DNA of 64,000 bases, taken from NCBI GenBank assembly GCA_001661515.1, contig LUVW01000013.1:844649-908648 (forward strand). The letters run 5' to 3'. A program made the position numbers and the translations under genes. This document shows, one piece after another, positions 20,753 through 33,500 of the stretch; position 1 is the first letter of the stretch; each line of letters begins with the position of its first letter. This stretch comes from Capniomyces stellatus (Eukaryota > Kickxellomycota > Harpellomycetes > Harpellales > Legeriomycetaceae). The notes beneath the pieces are model-generated. The model searched no databases. It saw nothing but the letters and a program-made list of their open reading frames with translations, and was not told the DNA's origin.

Positions 20753-21742
20753 ATGATCGGAACCAAAACTCAAATAATTTTACTCGGCTGTCTCAGTGCC
20801 GTGATAAGGGCCGAAGCTGAACCGCACTTTGAATATCTTAAACCAAAGTCCCAGAGGAACAACGTGTTAACAGTGGAGTTGGGATACATGGCATTCCCGG
20901 CTACAGGATGGGCGGAGGCTGACTTCAAGGAGGGAAAGTCAGTTCTGTACAATGCTAAAGCTATTCAGGGCGAAGGTTGGAATGATGACACATTGGCTCC
21001 ACTTACAACCAACTTGAACCCCCTTGACTCGTATAATAAGAACGGGGATAAAATCAGGTACAAGTGTGTAAGCAACTGTGAAGGCAAAAGCACATATAAG
21101 CCTGAACCCGTCAAAGGATACAAAGGCTGGGCTGTTTGTGCAGGCGGGTTCTGCAACTATCCAAACTCCAAGTGCTACTACAACGTCTACAAGAGATACT
21201 GGTACAAGTGTATTCCTAAAATGGCTGGCCCCGTAAACAAGTGTGCTGTGACAAAGGAGGTCAAGATACGCGACTTGAAGCCAATGAGGCATAGCGGAGA
21301 CTTTGACTTTGCAAACAAGGTGGCTATTCCCTGTAATGGGAGGAACTTTTCGTTAAGACTTGGTGTGCTTGGAGATCCAAGTGTAGTTGTTGCATTGGTT
21401 GACAGATTTGGCGTTAGATCCCGAGATGGATATATTGAAGCACGCTTCGGTTCTACTCCATCCGAGTCTTCGATCAAAAAGATCAATAATGTCCGTAACA
21501 ACAGAAGCGACAATCAAGTAAACACAACTTCGGACTTGGTTTTTGGAGATATTGTTACTAGCATAAGAGTACATTACAAGAATGGGGTTCTCTCAATCTA
21601 CAACGGCAGAACTAAACTGAGTTCCTACAAAGTAAGGAATCTTGACATTAAATACCTGGCTTTTGCTGGTTCCAAGTATCCCGCTCGCATAGTCCAGGCA
21701 GAATTCTTTTGCGGATCCTCAGTTGATTGCTATCTTGACTAG
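20753..21742 (+). CDS. secreted cysteine-rich protein, 329 residues, unknown family
   Basis: The single-exon product begins with a signal peptide (MIGTKTQIILLGCLSAVIRA, likely cleaved after residue 20 or 22). There is no later membrane segment and no obvious GPI tail. The mature chain has ten cysteines: six clustered between about residues 103 and 152 (KCVSNC, VCAGGFC, KCYYN, YKCIP) in a Lys/Tyr-rich segment, two near KCAV and PCNG, and two at the end (FFCGSSVDC). An even number suggests disulfides. Residues about 195-315 (NFSLRLGVLGDP, DGYIEARFGST, SIRVHYKNGVLSIYNGR, IKYLAFAGSKYPARIVQAEF) have the strand spacing of the farnesoic acid O-methyltransferase-like / natterin-neighbour beta domain, but this is only a resemblance. 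The gene has its own TATA box and poly(A) signal. Codon use is more GC-rich than the flanks, as in the other exons here. Function unknown; export from the cell is well supported. Confidence 0.85.
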   Translation: MIGTKTQIILLGCLSAVIRAEAEPHFEYLKPKSQRNNVLTVELGYMAFPATGWAEADFKEGKSVLYNAKAIQGEGWNDDTLAPLTTNLNPLDSYNKNGDKIRYKCVSNCEGKSTYKPEPVKGYKGWAVCAGGFCNYPNSKCYYNVYKRYWYKCIPKMAGPVNKCAVTKEVKIRDLKPMRHSGDFDFANKVAIPCNGRNFSLRLGVLGDPSVVVALVDRFGVRSRDGYIEARFGSTPSESSIKKINNVRNNRSDNQVNTTSDLVFGDIVTSIRVHYKNGVLSIYNGRTKLSSYKVRNLDIKYLAFAGSKYPARIVQAEFFCGSSVDCYLD

Positions 21743-21818
21743 TGTGTTGTCAATCACCACTTTAAGGATACTTTTTTTTTTTTTTCTCCAACAAAGTTGT
21801 AATTTAATTTAAGCTAGA

Positions 21819-21824
21819 AATAAA
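21819..21824 (+). terminator. polyadenylation signal of the secreted-protein gene
   Basis: AATAAA stands 77 bases beyond the stop codon, after a long T run. Confidence 0.5.
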
Positions 21825-22394
21825 ACAGATTAAATCAATAGTAACGCAAGTCTAAAAAAAAACATGATATATCACCCATTTGTCAATAACTTTTAAACAT
21901 TGCCGCTCGTTTACAAGTATATATGGTTGCCCTGTGCTGCGTTTGTAAAATTTCTTGGGATTACAATGCCATAGTTGGCCAGGAGTCGTATTACTGTGCG
22001 TTTCTTTTCTGGTTAAACTTGTGTTTGTATATTTCAACGTCTCTACCAATTATAATGTGTTTTTGCAACCCATTTACCGAGTTGAAAAAAAACGAGATTT
22101 TTGGGATTAATTGAATTTATTCGTCTATTTTTTTTGTTTTCATAAACCCGTTGGGGCATTAGCTTTGAATTTGCAAACTATTTTCTTTTCCATCTCTGCA
22201 TTTTTTTTTTAAATAAAGTAAAAAAGTATACGATGGTAATAAATCATATATAATTTCCATCAGCAGCTAGTAGTTTACAATTGCAAAATCTCGACAGACC
22301 AATAGAATAGACATAGGTGCAAACACCAGTCTCATTATCCGACCCCTTATTCTGATAATTCAAATTGGATTTGCTAGATAAAGAAAAGTCCCAT
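21825..22394. other. intergenic spacer
   Basis: An open frame at 21923-22114 (63 codons, Cys- and Tyr-rich) looks like chance. No motif was found apart from poly-T tracts. Confidence 0.4.
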
Positions 22395-23423
22395 ATGGAC
22401 CGTGTAACACAGTTGCAAGACAGTGTTGAGGAGGTTAGTATATTTAACTATTTATGTACGGGGTGTTTAATGGCTGTTTGCTGTTGGATATAGAAGTAAA
22501 AGTTGCTGCTATAACAATAATTCACAAGAGAGAGAAAAGAAATAAATGCGGGGCAGATTAAAATGAACTCGAGGCGTGTTGATGTTTATAACAAATTAAT
22601 GTGAAAAACAAAACAACGATGTAGCTTGCCTTGACTTTTGTGTCGAGTCTTGATGCAGTTCATAAACATGCAGACATGAAAGAGTTGAATCCAAAGTATC
22701 CGGTGACACAGCGAAATGGTAAAGAGTTCGAGTATTTGAATAAAAAAAATGAAATAGAAACATTCCATTGTAGTTGGGCAAGAGCTGAATGTAGGAAAAA
22801 TGAAGCAAAAGCGCGTAATCAAGTAGTGTATAAGCTTCAGCGAATGATTTGTAACACTTTTGAATAATTTTTTGTCTTTTTTTTTGGTGTATTTGGATTG
22901 GAATAACATAGAGCTTGGTTTAAACGATACACAGCTTGGAGGTGAGAAAATATATAAATTTTAAAACAAAACAAAAACACCAAGAGGAATAGCGACAGTA
23001 TATAGTAAATGGAAAAAAAGGCCAAGCTAATGAGTTGGTGGGAAAAAAAGAAACATGTATTGATCGGGTTGTGGAATATGTGTGTAAATACAAATAGAAA
23101 TGACAAAGGCAGCGGCAGAGTCGATATTCAAACAAGTAAAAAACATAAACACGTTGATAAAATCACTTCCAAAAGTAACAAGCGAGACGGATAGCTACGA
23201 GGAGCTGAATGAGTTGGAGAGTAAATCAAAGAGAGAAAAGTCTGAACTAGAAAAGGAGGTGGAGCTAACAAGTAAGGAGGAAATGTAGTATATGATATGT
23301 GAAAGTTGGTGATATTGATGGTATTTATGTTATTGGCGTTTGCTAACTTGTCTGATGGTTCTTATAGCCGAGTTTTTGGATCAGGTGAAAAAGTCTATCC
23401 GAGAGATATCAGAGGATTTTTAG
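22395..23423 (+). CDS. MED21: MED21 (Srb7), Mediator middle-module subunit
   Basis: MED21 pairs with MED7 in the Mediator middle module and is essential for RNA polymerase II transcription. Five exons, 22395-22433, 22625-22718, 22912-22941 (30 nt), 23098-23271 and 23368-23423, join in frame to 130 residues, close to the family length. The N-terminus MDRVTQLQDSVEE matches the MED21 opening (D-R-x-TQLQD). The middle gives LALTFVSSLDAVHKHAD and NPKYPVTQRN. The C-terminal half is the expected long coiled coil: FKQVKNINTLIKSLP, then heptads through KSKREKSELEKEVEL, and EFLDQVKKSIREIS at the end. Coding sequence is only 393 of 1029 bases. No single exon would identify the gene; the assignment rests on the joined protein. 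Confidence 0.9.
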
Positions 23424-23804
23424 AAATAAGTGTATATTATCAGGAACTGTTTGGTAAAGTTGTGATGGATATTGGTATTAATTGCGGGAAAAACAAATAA
23501 GTTGGGAGACTAGGCTGGAAAGATTATCAAAGGTTGCTGTTTTTTTTTTTCCATTTTTTTTTTTCGTCCAAATATTATATAGTTTATTAGATCAAGTCAA
23601 GTAATAAAATAATTGAATAAATAAAAACCAAACAAAAAACCAAGTAAAAATGAGGAAAAAAAGTAGAAAAAAAGTCGAGATAAATCACTGGTAAAAAAAT
23701 AAATAATTATAATTACGAATTCTTTCTTTGCACTTAAGATAAAAAGCTGATTCCAACTTTTTTTTTATTTATTTAAACAGTTAAAGCAAAACGACGACAA
23801 GAAA

Positions 23805-23864
23805 GAACGACAAATAGTCAAAAGAGACAAGAGAGAACGACAAATAGTCAAAAGAGACAAGAGA
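23805..23864. repeat. perfect 30-bp tandem duplication in a 5' leader
   Basis: Two identical copies of a unit starting GAACGACAAATAGTCAAAAG (23805-23834 and 23835-23864) end three bases before the ATG of the LYR gene. The unit is A/G-rich. It sits where the 5' untranslated region must be. Confidence 0.9.
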
Positions 23865-23867
23865 GAA

Positions 23868-24290
23868 ATGTCAACAGACAAGATCGTAAAATACAATTTA
23901 GCACTGTTCCGGCGGTTACTGAGGGTGACGAATCAGATATACCCAAAGTCACGCACGGAGAACAAGTTGGTAAAGCAAAAGATAGTAGCGGAATTCAAAA
24001 GAAACCAGAATTTACCAGTTGAATTAGCGCAAAGCAAATTCAAATCCGGAAGCAACACGTTGAACTTTCTCAAACTGGCAATTGAACCCAACTCGACTGA
24101 AAACTCACTTCTCAATACTATCTGTTACATGGAACTTTTGTTCCAAAGCTTCACTAAACGGCCACCCAAATACAATAAACGGCTAAAAGATCACCAAAAA
24201 GAAATATTTGGCAACTCTTACCATGAATTTAGTCATGCTATTGACCAAATGTCCAACCAACTGGAAATAACACTTCCTTTTGGCCACTAA
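23868..24290 (+). CDS. LYR-motif (Complex1_LYR-like) small mitochondrial protein
   Basis: LYR proteins are small basic helical factors that help assemble respiratory complexes or iron-sulfur proteins in mitochondria, usually together with acyl carrier protein. The single-exon product has 140 residues. It opens with a helix NLALFRRLLRVTNQIYP, where L-F-R at 13-15 replaces L-Y-R, followed by KLVKQKIVAEFKRNQNLP, which fits the family pattern R..+..FR.N.. and then a hydrophobic third helix (SNTLNFLKLAIEP). The C-terminal 50 residues are extra to the core and not recognised. Which member it is (for example an Mzm1- or LYRM-type factor) cannot be decided. Start: the ATG directly after the duplicated leader repeat. 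Confidence 0.6.
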   Translation: MSTDKIVKYNLALFRRLLRVTNQIYPKSRTENKLVKQKIVAEFKRNQNLPVELAQSKFKSGSNTLNFLKLAIEPNSTENSLLNTICYMELLFQSFTKRPPKYNKRLKDHQKEIFGNSYHEFSHAIDQMSNQLEITLPFGH

Positions 24291-24559
24291 AGCCAAAACC
24301 CCCAACCCAACCCAACACTACATTTATTTATTTATTTGCTCCTACTACTTTCAGTCTGTTCCAGCCAACTTGTGTACTATATTCACCAACTAGAAGCCCC
24401 AGAGAGTGTGAGAGGGGAGAGAGGATAGAGGATCAATATAATATAAATTCCAGTTTATTAATAATAATAGTAATAATAAAACATTAATTAGAAAGAGTAT
24501 CATTAACAAAAAGTAAAAGGAATTAATAATATCAATATTAAGAGATAAATAAATAAAAA

Positions 24560-27500
24560 CTACCAAAACGCACACCATCCAACATAACACTGGCACAGAT
24601 TCTCAGTCATTGTAGCCTGCTGAACAAGGGCCTCAACCTGCATCGGCACCGTCAAAGTAACTTGCGGGTTAAAGTCCCGTCCACTCAGCTTGTTCAGAAT
24701 TCTCTGGACTATCGCTATTGCCTTTGGATTCGCCATCTGCCACTGGTCCTGCTCTGCATCATTGTCGTAATCCGATCCATCACCTCCATCCGACCTTCCT
24801 CCCCCCCCTCCTCTTCCAACTCTTCCTGCCTCCTCATCACACCCCTCCGAGTCATCTGAATCATTACCATCGCCGTGCTCGTTTTCGTCATTAGTATCTG
24901 GCAGCTGGCTGCTGTTATTTCTGGCCGACTTTTTCGTACCAGTACCAGCACTGTTTGGGCCTCTGTTGGAATGGGACTTGTTCTTGTCATTGCCTCTACC
25001 CAAGTTGCTAATCTGGTCAGTGGAGCCCTCCATGCCTGATTGCAAGTGGTAGATCAACTTTGCGTTGTAGTTTCTGTACTTTTTGTTCTTGTTGCTGGAC
25101 TTTGTCGAGGCTGAGGCTGAGGCTGAGGTTGAGGCTGAAATATCACCTCCTGCACCTTCCTCAACAGGATGGGCGCTGCTTGGGCCCTTTTTGTTCGCAG
25201 TAACGTTTCTGGGCGGAGGTGGTTGGACGGTTTCAGCTCCCGATAACCCTTGCTGGTTGTTGGGATTTCCGGCAGCCAGGTTGGGGAACCAAGGCTCTTG
25301 CGCGTGGTCCTGAAGGTAATGCCAACTCACCAAGGGGTCGTAGACAAAGGCTTCCAAAACAGCCATCAAACTGTCGCGGTTCTCACGCAGGACGCGCATA
25401 GTGTTCTGGGCAGTCAGTTTGTACGAGCCCTCAATGCCATTGACTTCCATGGCCATAATCAGCATGCGGGTGAGTCTAAACGGAACGGTTTCAGGGAATT
25501 TTTCTCTGGTCATTGCAACTTCGAAACAGTCGCCAAAATCAATGTGCACGACTTTACCGCTGTAGGAGTGGATCATCAGATTCGAAGGGTGTCGATCGCC
25601 AAGACCGAGGATGTACCCGGCCATGGACATCACAGCAAGCGACCGCGTGTAGTTTGTCCGTCTTTCAAGCCAGGTCTCGGCATTGTTGCTCTTGTACCAC
25701 ATGACCTTGTGCAGGTCATCACCAGCCGTTCTGTCCATTGCGTGGTCAAACGACTCGATTTTCTCCAAAATCGAACACAACTCGTAATCAACAGTAAAGT
25801 GGCTCATTAGCCGGTGTTCAAGGTTAATTACAATGTTGTGCGCCTCTCGGTACGACTTGATAAGGGAGTGCAGGGTTTCACAGTCAGGATAGAACCCGAT
25901 GATTCCAGAGTTGGGCGAAAGAGGGATGACGGGGTACCGTTCAATAGTCAGGTGTCGTCGGGCGGTTTCTGAGTCTCTGTTCAGCAGACTGTTGATCAGG
26001 TCAAACAGCTGCATGACCCGTTCGTCCTGCCGAAGATCTTCATGACCCTTGAGCAAAAACGTGTAAACAACACCGTCACTGCCCGTAATCAGCAATCGAC
26101 GAGGACGCTGCTTGGACGAGTACACGTACAGGAACGGATCAAACTTTGAAATGGTGATGATTTGCTCGTCTGGCAGGTACGAGCCGGGAACAGCCAGAAC
26201 CAAGTCGCGGCACTCCAGCAGTCTGGGCGACACGTTTTTCAGGTCCAAACTCGGCATGTGTTTCAGCGTGCGTTCAATTCTCCGAAACACGTTGTAGTAG
26301 ACGTCCCATGCTTGGCGGATGTAGTTCTGGTTTTTTTGCGCGTCCTGGTTTTCTGCATATCGGCTGCACCACTCCTCAGCCTCGTCCAGCTCACGCCCAA
26401 ACGCCTGTGCAAAGTGCACCTCGCGCAGCGTCTCTGGCCCCCTGTGCATCAGCGCGTGCAGCGGCATCAGCTTGTTGAACATGCCCTTGACATCGCCCTT
26501 TGAAAAGTACAGCCGTGACGCGTCTTCCAGCGCCTCGTTCCACATCTCAGCCCACAATATCGCCACTCTCACTAGTTCGGTGCTTACCAGCTCGGTCTGC
26601 TCGACCAGCAGCGGCGTAACATCTCTCAGCTTTTCCAAAATCAGGTTCGCCGCCTGCTTTCTTTGCGACAAGTCTGACTTGGACGCTACTGTCAGGCTGA
26701 ACAAAATCGCTTGCGGGTGGCACTTGCCGACCTCAACCAGCAGCTGGATAATCAGCCTCCTCACATTGTCGTGGGGTGTGTGGATTCTGGCAAGTATCTG
26801 GGGAATCACCTGCAGCCACGTTGTGATCTTCACGTCGTTGAACCCGCTGCTGATTGCTTGTGCAACAGGCTCAATGTGGCCGTAATTAAACCAAACCGTC
26901 AGCAGTCTCAACGTGTCCTGCAAGGTGGTGTCCATTGTGGACAGCTGGATCGCCTTGTAGAACCCAAACACCGATGGCACAATATGGTTCTCAACAATAT
27001 CAAACGTCACCTCGTTTTTCACCCGCTCGTGTTCCTGCGTCATCTCATAATTTCTCAGCGCCCACGCGTGCCACGCCATGTACGAGTGCCGGTCCAGAAT
27101 CGTGGCTGCTTCGTACAGCTGCAGTGCGTGTTTAACCGCGGCGTTGTCCTCGGCCTGCTCCTCAACGCTTATGTTGATGATGTCGCCCTCTTTTCGGAAC
27201 AGTGCCATTGTCCACTTGGCCTCAGTGTAGTAGAACTTGGAAAGCAGCTTGACTGCTTCCTGGTTTTGCGGGTCGTGGTCCCACATCTCCTCCACCCGTT
27301 CCGAGCTCTTCAGCGACCTGGTAGTGCCAGAGCTCAGAATCCTAAAGTCAAACCCAACATCTGCTGACAGCTCTGTGGCTATCTTGTTGATCATTTCAAG
27401 CGCATACTGCTTCTCCCCATGCATCCACTTGTACTTATAGTAAACAAACATCAGCTCTGGGTACATTGAGTTGTTAATCGACTCATCCAAAGCCTTTGAC

Positions 27501-30500
27501 TCGGCCTGTTCAGACTCATAAATCAGCGAGAACGGCACGCTTAGCGCTCTTGGCTCTGCTTGGCGCGAAAAAGACCCCAACAGGCTGTTCCTGCTTGCCA
27601 TCTCGCCTGCCACCGCTAATCTACCAGCCGCCACCCGGCCTCGCTTCCAAGTCAGGGGCGTGGTTATGTTGTGGTGTACCGGCTTCCTTGCGCTAGAAGC
27701 GCTGGGTAGAGTCAGCATGGCCGGCCTCTGCTTCAGCTCGTCGTTGGCTACGAGCTTAAACACCTGCATGCATATGCTGGAGTTGTCGGTGTCCATGCAC
27801 AGCTGAATGTATTCAAGCCACTTGCCTAGAATATCTGTTTTGGACAAAACCGCAGACTTGATCCGCAGCACCGACCGCCAAACATTCACGTCCTTTTGGC
27901 ACCCATCCAGCCGCTTGCTCCAAATATCAACCAGGCTTCTCTGGCGTTCATGGTCGCCCTCCAGCTTCTTGAAGCTAATCACCTCCTCCAGCTCAGTCAG
28001 CATCTGGCAGTAAATAGCCAGATCGTATCCACGCAGGAACGACTCGGTCAGCTTGGACGGCATGACTTTCTCAATTAACTCCCTGGCCTTTGAAATATAG
28101 AAACGCGCCTTTTCCTCATTACCGTGCTCGATTTCTACTAGCGCCAAAAAGAACGGCTTCATCTGGTGGTCTTCAGGCAGGTACTTGAGGTACTTCTCCA
28201 CCAGCTCCACATCTGAAAGCCCCCACGCCATATTCACAGCAAACCACGACACGCTCACCCGAACCTCGTCGCTGTAGTCCCATAGCTGGTTCAGCAACGG
28301 TTGGAACGCGTTCAGGTCGGCAGTAAAGTAGTGGCACCTGAGCTTACCCAGCGCTATTTCGATTCCGTTCAGCATGCCCTCGCCTGGCTTGGTCTCGCCT
28401 AGCCGCAAATCGGCCACCAGCTGCGGATCCGACCTGACTATCAGGTTGTTTCTAAAGTCTGTCTTGCTGTACATAAACGTTCCTGCTCCCTTGGCGCTCA
28501 GCTTCTGTTGCTTCTCCTCGTCCAGTAGCGGCTTGCCGTACTCCATCTCGATTTTGTTATACACCTCCAGAGCCTCGTCCCACTGCTCCAGCCGCTGATG
28601 CCACTCGGCCCGATCGCTCAGATCAGGCCTGGCCTTTCGGATAAACTCCAGCGTGCCAACAGCTGCATCTGTCTGGTCCAGCATCTGGTTCAGCCTGATC
28701 AGATCCTGGATCACCACCTCGCTTCCGGTCAGCGACCACTCAATTTCCTTATAGTGCAGAGCCTTGGCTAGAGCATGGCACTTTTCTGCATATTCGCCCA
28801 GCCTCTCCAGAACAATAGGAATGGGCTTCTCGTCGCGCTCCAGATACTCGGCCAGGTTAAGAATCGACTGCAGGATCTCGTGGGGCATTTGCGTGCTGGC
28901 CGCTGCATCGTTAATCGAGTCCAGCAGCTCCTTCTGCACCATCTCCGGCAGCCCCGACAAACATGACACAAACGCAGAGTTAAATAGCTCCTCGCCCAAA
29001 GGTGTGTAACGCGATGCAAGCAGCGCACATGCCCTCAACGCTGGCGAAGACGCCTCTTTCAGCAACTCCACGCTCAGCTGCTTGATCCAGTCCACCCAAT
29101 CCTCCTTCGTGATTCTCTGCGTGGTTGTCCACACTCTCCGAAGCGCAGCCGCGTTTGGCTGCAGCCTCCTCCCAGCGTCCCCCGTCAGCGGGTCGTCGTT
29201 CAGACTCGACTCGGCCTGCAGAATCGGCTGCACCGGCTTGGGCTCGCTTGGCACCAGCCTGTTGGTAAACAACATCCGCGAAAACCGGTCGTAGTTGACG
29301 TGCTGCTTCTCAGTTCCGCAGTGCTGAACTGCGCTCTGGATAGCTGGCATAAACAGAACAAAGTCGTCCTGCAGCTGCTGCATCAGCACACAGAACAGGT
29401 CCATGATCTGCCTTTGCAGAGCCGGAGTCGGTGCTGCGCGGTACAGCCTAATCAGGGTCAGAATCAGCCTCGAGGCAAAGCTCTTACAGTTAATGGCGAC
29501 TACTATTGACGAAATTGTCTCCAGAGTCGACTCCACCACCAAAACCGTCTGCTTTCTAAAGTCAAGCAGCACAATCAGTCTTGGCAGCGTCAAGTACAGA
29601 TGTGCGTCTAGGTTCGAGCTGATTATTCGCAAAGCATGCAGCACCCTCAGCGTTGGGTTGCGCGTCTCCGACTGGTCTCGCTCCATCACGTCCAGCAGAA
29701 ACGGCAGCACCGTACACAAGTGTGTTCCAAAATCTCCAACTAGCGCCTCTGCTACAACCTCAATCAGCGCTATTGTTGCTGACTGCTGGCTCGGAGTTGA
29801 AGTTGGGCTTAGGTGGAACAGCTCAAACACCTGACCCAGGTAGGGCCGGATCAATTGCCGCAGAATAGCTACCAGCCTCCCCAGCTGCTCCAGGTAAAAC
29901 TCCATCTGCGACGTTCCCCCTGTCCGCATCGCATGCATCAGTGCTGGTACAACATCCTTCAAGTACCGTGTACACGACGACCCCAGCGAGCTAAACATCA
30001 TCAGCAGCGCCTGCGATGCATCCGTGTGCAGTTTGTTCAGCGTGTTGTCCTGCAGAATCCGAACCAGTGCGTACAACGCTGTTCTTGTGTGGTACTCATC
30101 TGTTGTAAACGTTGTGCCCAGCGAGTCTTGCGGGATGTTCGACAGTTGCTTGTTTGTCCCTAGCCCCAGCCCCAGCCCCAGCCCCAGATCCTTATTCTCC
30201 AAATACTTTTTCCCCTCCCCTATGTCTGCATCAATCAGTTGCTTCCCCCGATTCCCCGACTCTTTGCCGTTGTTCTGCCCTCCTTTACTATTGCTCCCAC
30301 TCCCCTTTTTCCCCCCTGTTCCTCCCCCAACCAACGAGCTCTTTGACCCTGCTGATCCCACCAGCTTGCTTGCTGCTGCTGCTCTTCTAGCCATCCCCTT
30401 TTCTGTCTTGGCCTCCCGCAAACACTTTCTGTATACATAAGGATCTATCGCGCCCACTGACCCAATAACCTTGATTATCTCCTGTCTCATCCCCTGGTTC

Positions 30501-33500
30501 TCGTCACCCTTCAATATATGAATCAGAATCTCCAGCAGCTCTGGGTACTTTTGGAATGGCTCTGAAACCATCCCGCAGTTACTCGCGCACTGGCTCAGCG
30601 TCCTTAGCGCTGCAAACCGCTTGATTGGGCTGGTCTGGTCCCCAAGTGCCTCCAACAAACACAGCATTATATCGTCTGTATATGGAACCAGGTCTTGCCT
30701 CCCAACATATGCCAGCGCTCCAATAGTTTCCAAGTAGTAACTTGCCAGCATTGGGTTTGGGTCTGAAGATTTAGGAAGAATTGTCAAAAAGATCTCCACT
30801 ACATACGGCCCAATCCATTGCTCAGCCGACTTGACTGCCGCCATCAACAGTTTAATGCAGTTTTCTTTTTCCTGGCTATTAACGTATTTAATTATCATTA
30901 GTAAACATGTAATTATTCACTACAGCTGTATCTACTTACTTGTAACACTTTACCTGGATTTAGAGTATTCTAACTGAGTCAGCAACTGAACGATCATTCT
31001 CCTGATTGACGGAATCACGTGTGCTGGATTAGTCTGAGCTAGCCGACACACAACCGTGACTATAACCTCTCGGATTTCAAAAATCTCGTCGTTGAGCATC
31101 ATTAGCAAACTTCCAATGTTCTCCGACTTGCCTAGATGGAAATCAAACAGCCCACCCCTCATAAACAGTGAAACGGCTTTTAGTCTGATGTTTGAGTCGT
31201 TGTCTGTGACCGCCACAGCAATGAAATGCTGGATTATGTCGTTTGTGACCTCTACGCCAGGCCCTGTTTGCTGCCAGTAAACCGAACTACTTAGCAAGAT
31301 TTCAGTCACAGCAGCAATCGCCTCCTTGCGAACTTCCACCTCGTCGTTACTCAAGTACATCAGCACATCGTTTCTGATAAACTCGGACAGATTCTGGTCC
31401 TGGAACCCAAATGTCCCCAAGGTCTTGAGCGCCAGTACTATTTCGTCCACGTTGCTGCTTGGCCGGCCATAAACCCCCCTCTCCATCTTTCCTATTCCTA
31501 AAGATGTCAACGGCGTGTTTGTGGAAATCACCTCCACTGCTGCTGCTGATACTGATACTGATGTTGATGTTGATGTTGATGTCGACTTTCCTGCCGAGCT
31601 GGCTTGCACTGCAACAATTCTGCTTTTATTCCCTATCCCCTCCGTTCTAATCACGTCTACGTAAAAGGGCTCCCCAACCAGAATCCCTGACACCATATTC
31701 AGCAGCCTCTCCTGAATTACCCCCGACAAATTCGCGACCTCTCTCTTCAGCACCTTCAGCGAGCTGCAGAATGCTGCACTCAGGCCTGTCTTGAACATCA
31801 GGTCAAGCAGCTCATACATGTACTTGATCAGCCCCGGCCCAATTGCCTGTGCCAAGTCCCCAATACACTCAAAAACCGACACCAAATCAACACTTCCCTT
31901 TGACTTTACTGAACTCATCAGTGCCTCCTTCAGCACTGCCGTCGTTATGCCCAAGTACGGCCTAAACAGATCCTTTGTTGCTAGCGACATCTTCCCAATT
32001 GCCGAAAACGCCGCTGCTTGGTCCTTATCTCTCCTCGTCTGCGTTATCATGTAGCTCATACACCTCTGCATTAGCGAGTCTCCCACCGCCGGCTTTGCAA
32101 CCATTTCTCCCGGACTGTACTTTGTCATCGATATCATCAACAACATCAGCTCTCTCCTAATCAACACTTCTCTATGGTCTCTCAGCTTCATCATAATCTC
32201 CATCACTTCTTGAAACTGCCACTTCATAAACATCCCCCCGTGCTGCACCAACTGCTGGTAAATCAACAACGCCCCGTGGTAGCTGTCGTTGCTTCCAACC
32301 CTCAAATCCCGCATAACCTCATCGTACATTTGCTGGTACAACTGGTTTCTCGTCTGTAAATCTCTTGACGATATCAACACCATACACTCTGAAAGCGCCT
32401 TTGATGCCGCCACTCGAACTATCACCTTGCTGTCTCGAAGTGGCTGCCTCAACGCCTCTAAAATCTCTTGGATGTGGCTCAACATCGATGTCGGCGATCC
32501 TCTACAACACGTCTCCAACACCATCATTGCTGTCAGCCTCCGAAAGTCGTTTCGCTCCCCCGTTGCTATTTTCGTTTTCATTTATATCTTCATTTATATC
32601 TACTCTATTCTTCAAATATATCCCTCCCCTTCCCACCTACAACTACCACTGTCTTTTGCCTTTTATTTTACTTACAATTAAGCCATTCTAGCGATCTTTT
32701 AACCTCTGATTCTACTATTCCCACCGACAATGCCCCTCTTTTTTTTATCAGTTTCTCTATTTATTTTTTTAATTTTTTTTAATTTACTGTTTATTAGTTT
32801 ACCGATTTCTTTTATTTTCTGTCATTTAGCCTCCGCCACCACATTAATACTACTAACACTACTACCACCACTTCTTGCTTCCTCAAAGTTACGCATTATA
32901 TCCCTCTTTATTCTATCATCCTACTATCCCATCAATACTTACCCAACACTTCTGTAGCCTCTCTTATAAGCATCAAGTCTGTAGAAACTAGCAAAAAGTG
33001 AAGCTGGTTTGATATTCTGGAAATCAACGTCTCTCCAGGTTGGTGCAGATCAACCAACACAGCTATTGTAATATTTCGGTTCACCATTCGTTATAAATAT
33101 CCTCTCCCCGTCCCCCAAGCAGTATTTCAAACTTTCCCACAAAAATTACTTGAAACCCTTCTCTTACATAATATAGGCACCGCCGCAAGTCTGTCGTTTA
33201 AATCCGAACTCTGTGTAAGCTTAATCAATTGCCGCGACAAATCTTTTAAAACCAACATTTGTTCTTGATCCCCTCCGCCGTACAGATTATCCTCAATCTA
33301 TCCGTATATTTCATTACCTCTCTTTATTCACACTTTTTCACTTTTTCACTTTTTCACCCATAAAAATACATTGCTGCCCATCCTATTGCTTTATCTTTTT
33401 CATGTTTTACTAACCTTGACTATGTTTTGCAAGTCATTTTTCCCCTGCTCTCTCTTATCTAAATCCCTATATTTATCACCATTTTATCTTTGTAATTTTT

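Noticed and set aside
22631..22867. 78-codon frame starting MTFVSSLDAVHK
   Set aside because: It is MED21 exon 2 read through into the following intron.
23306..23500. 64-codon frame over the end of MED21
   Set aside because: It is in a different frame from exon 5 and spans the intron 4 acceptor.
30876..30953. The TOR frame appears broken in two, as in a pseudogene
   Set aside because: The gap has GTAAAG, a TTACTAAT branch site and TTAATAG, and removing 78 bases restores conserved sequence (SKSSQEKEN). It is an ordinary intron.
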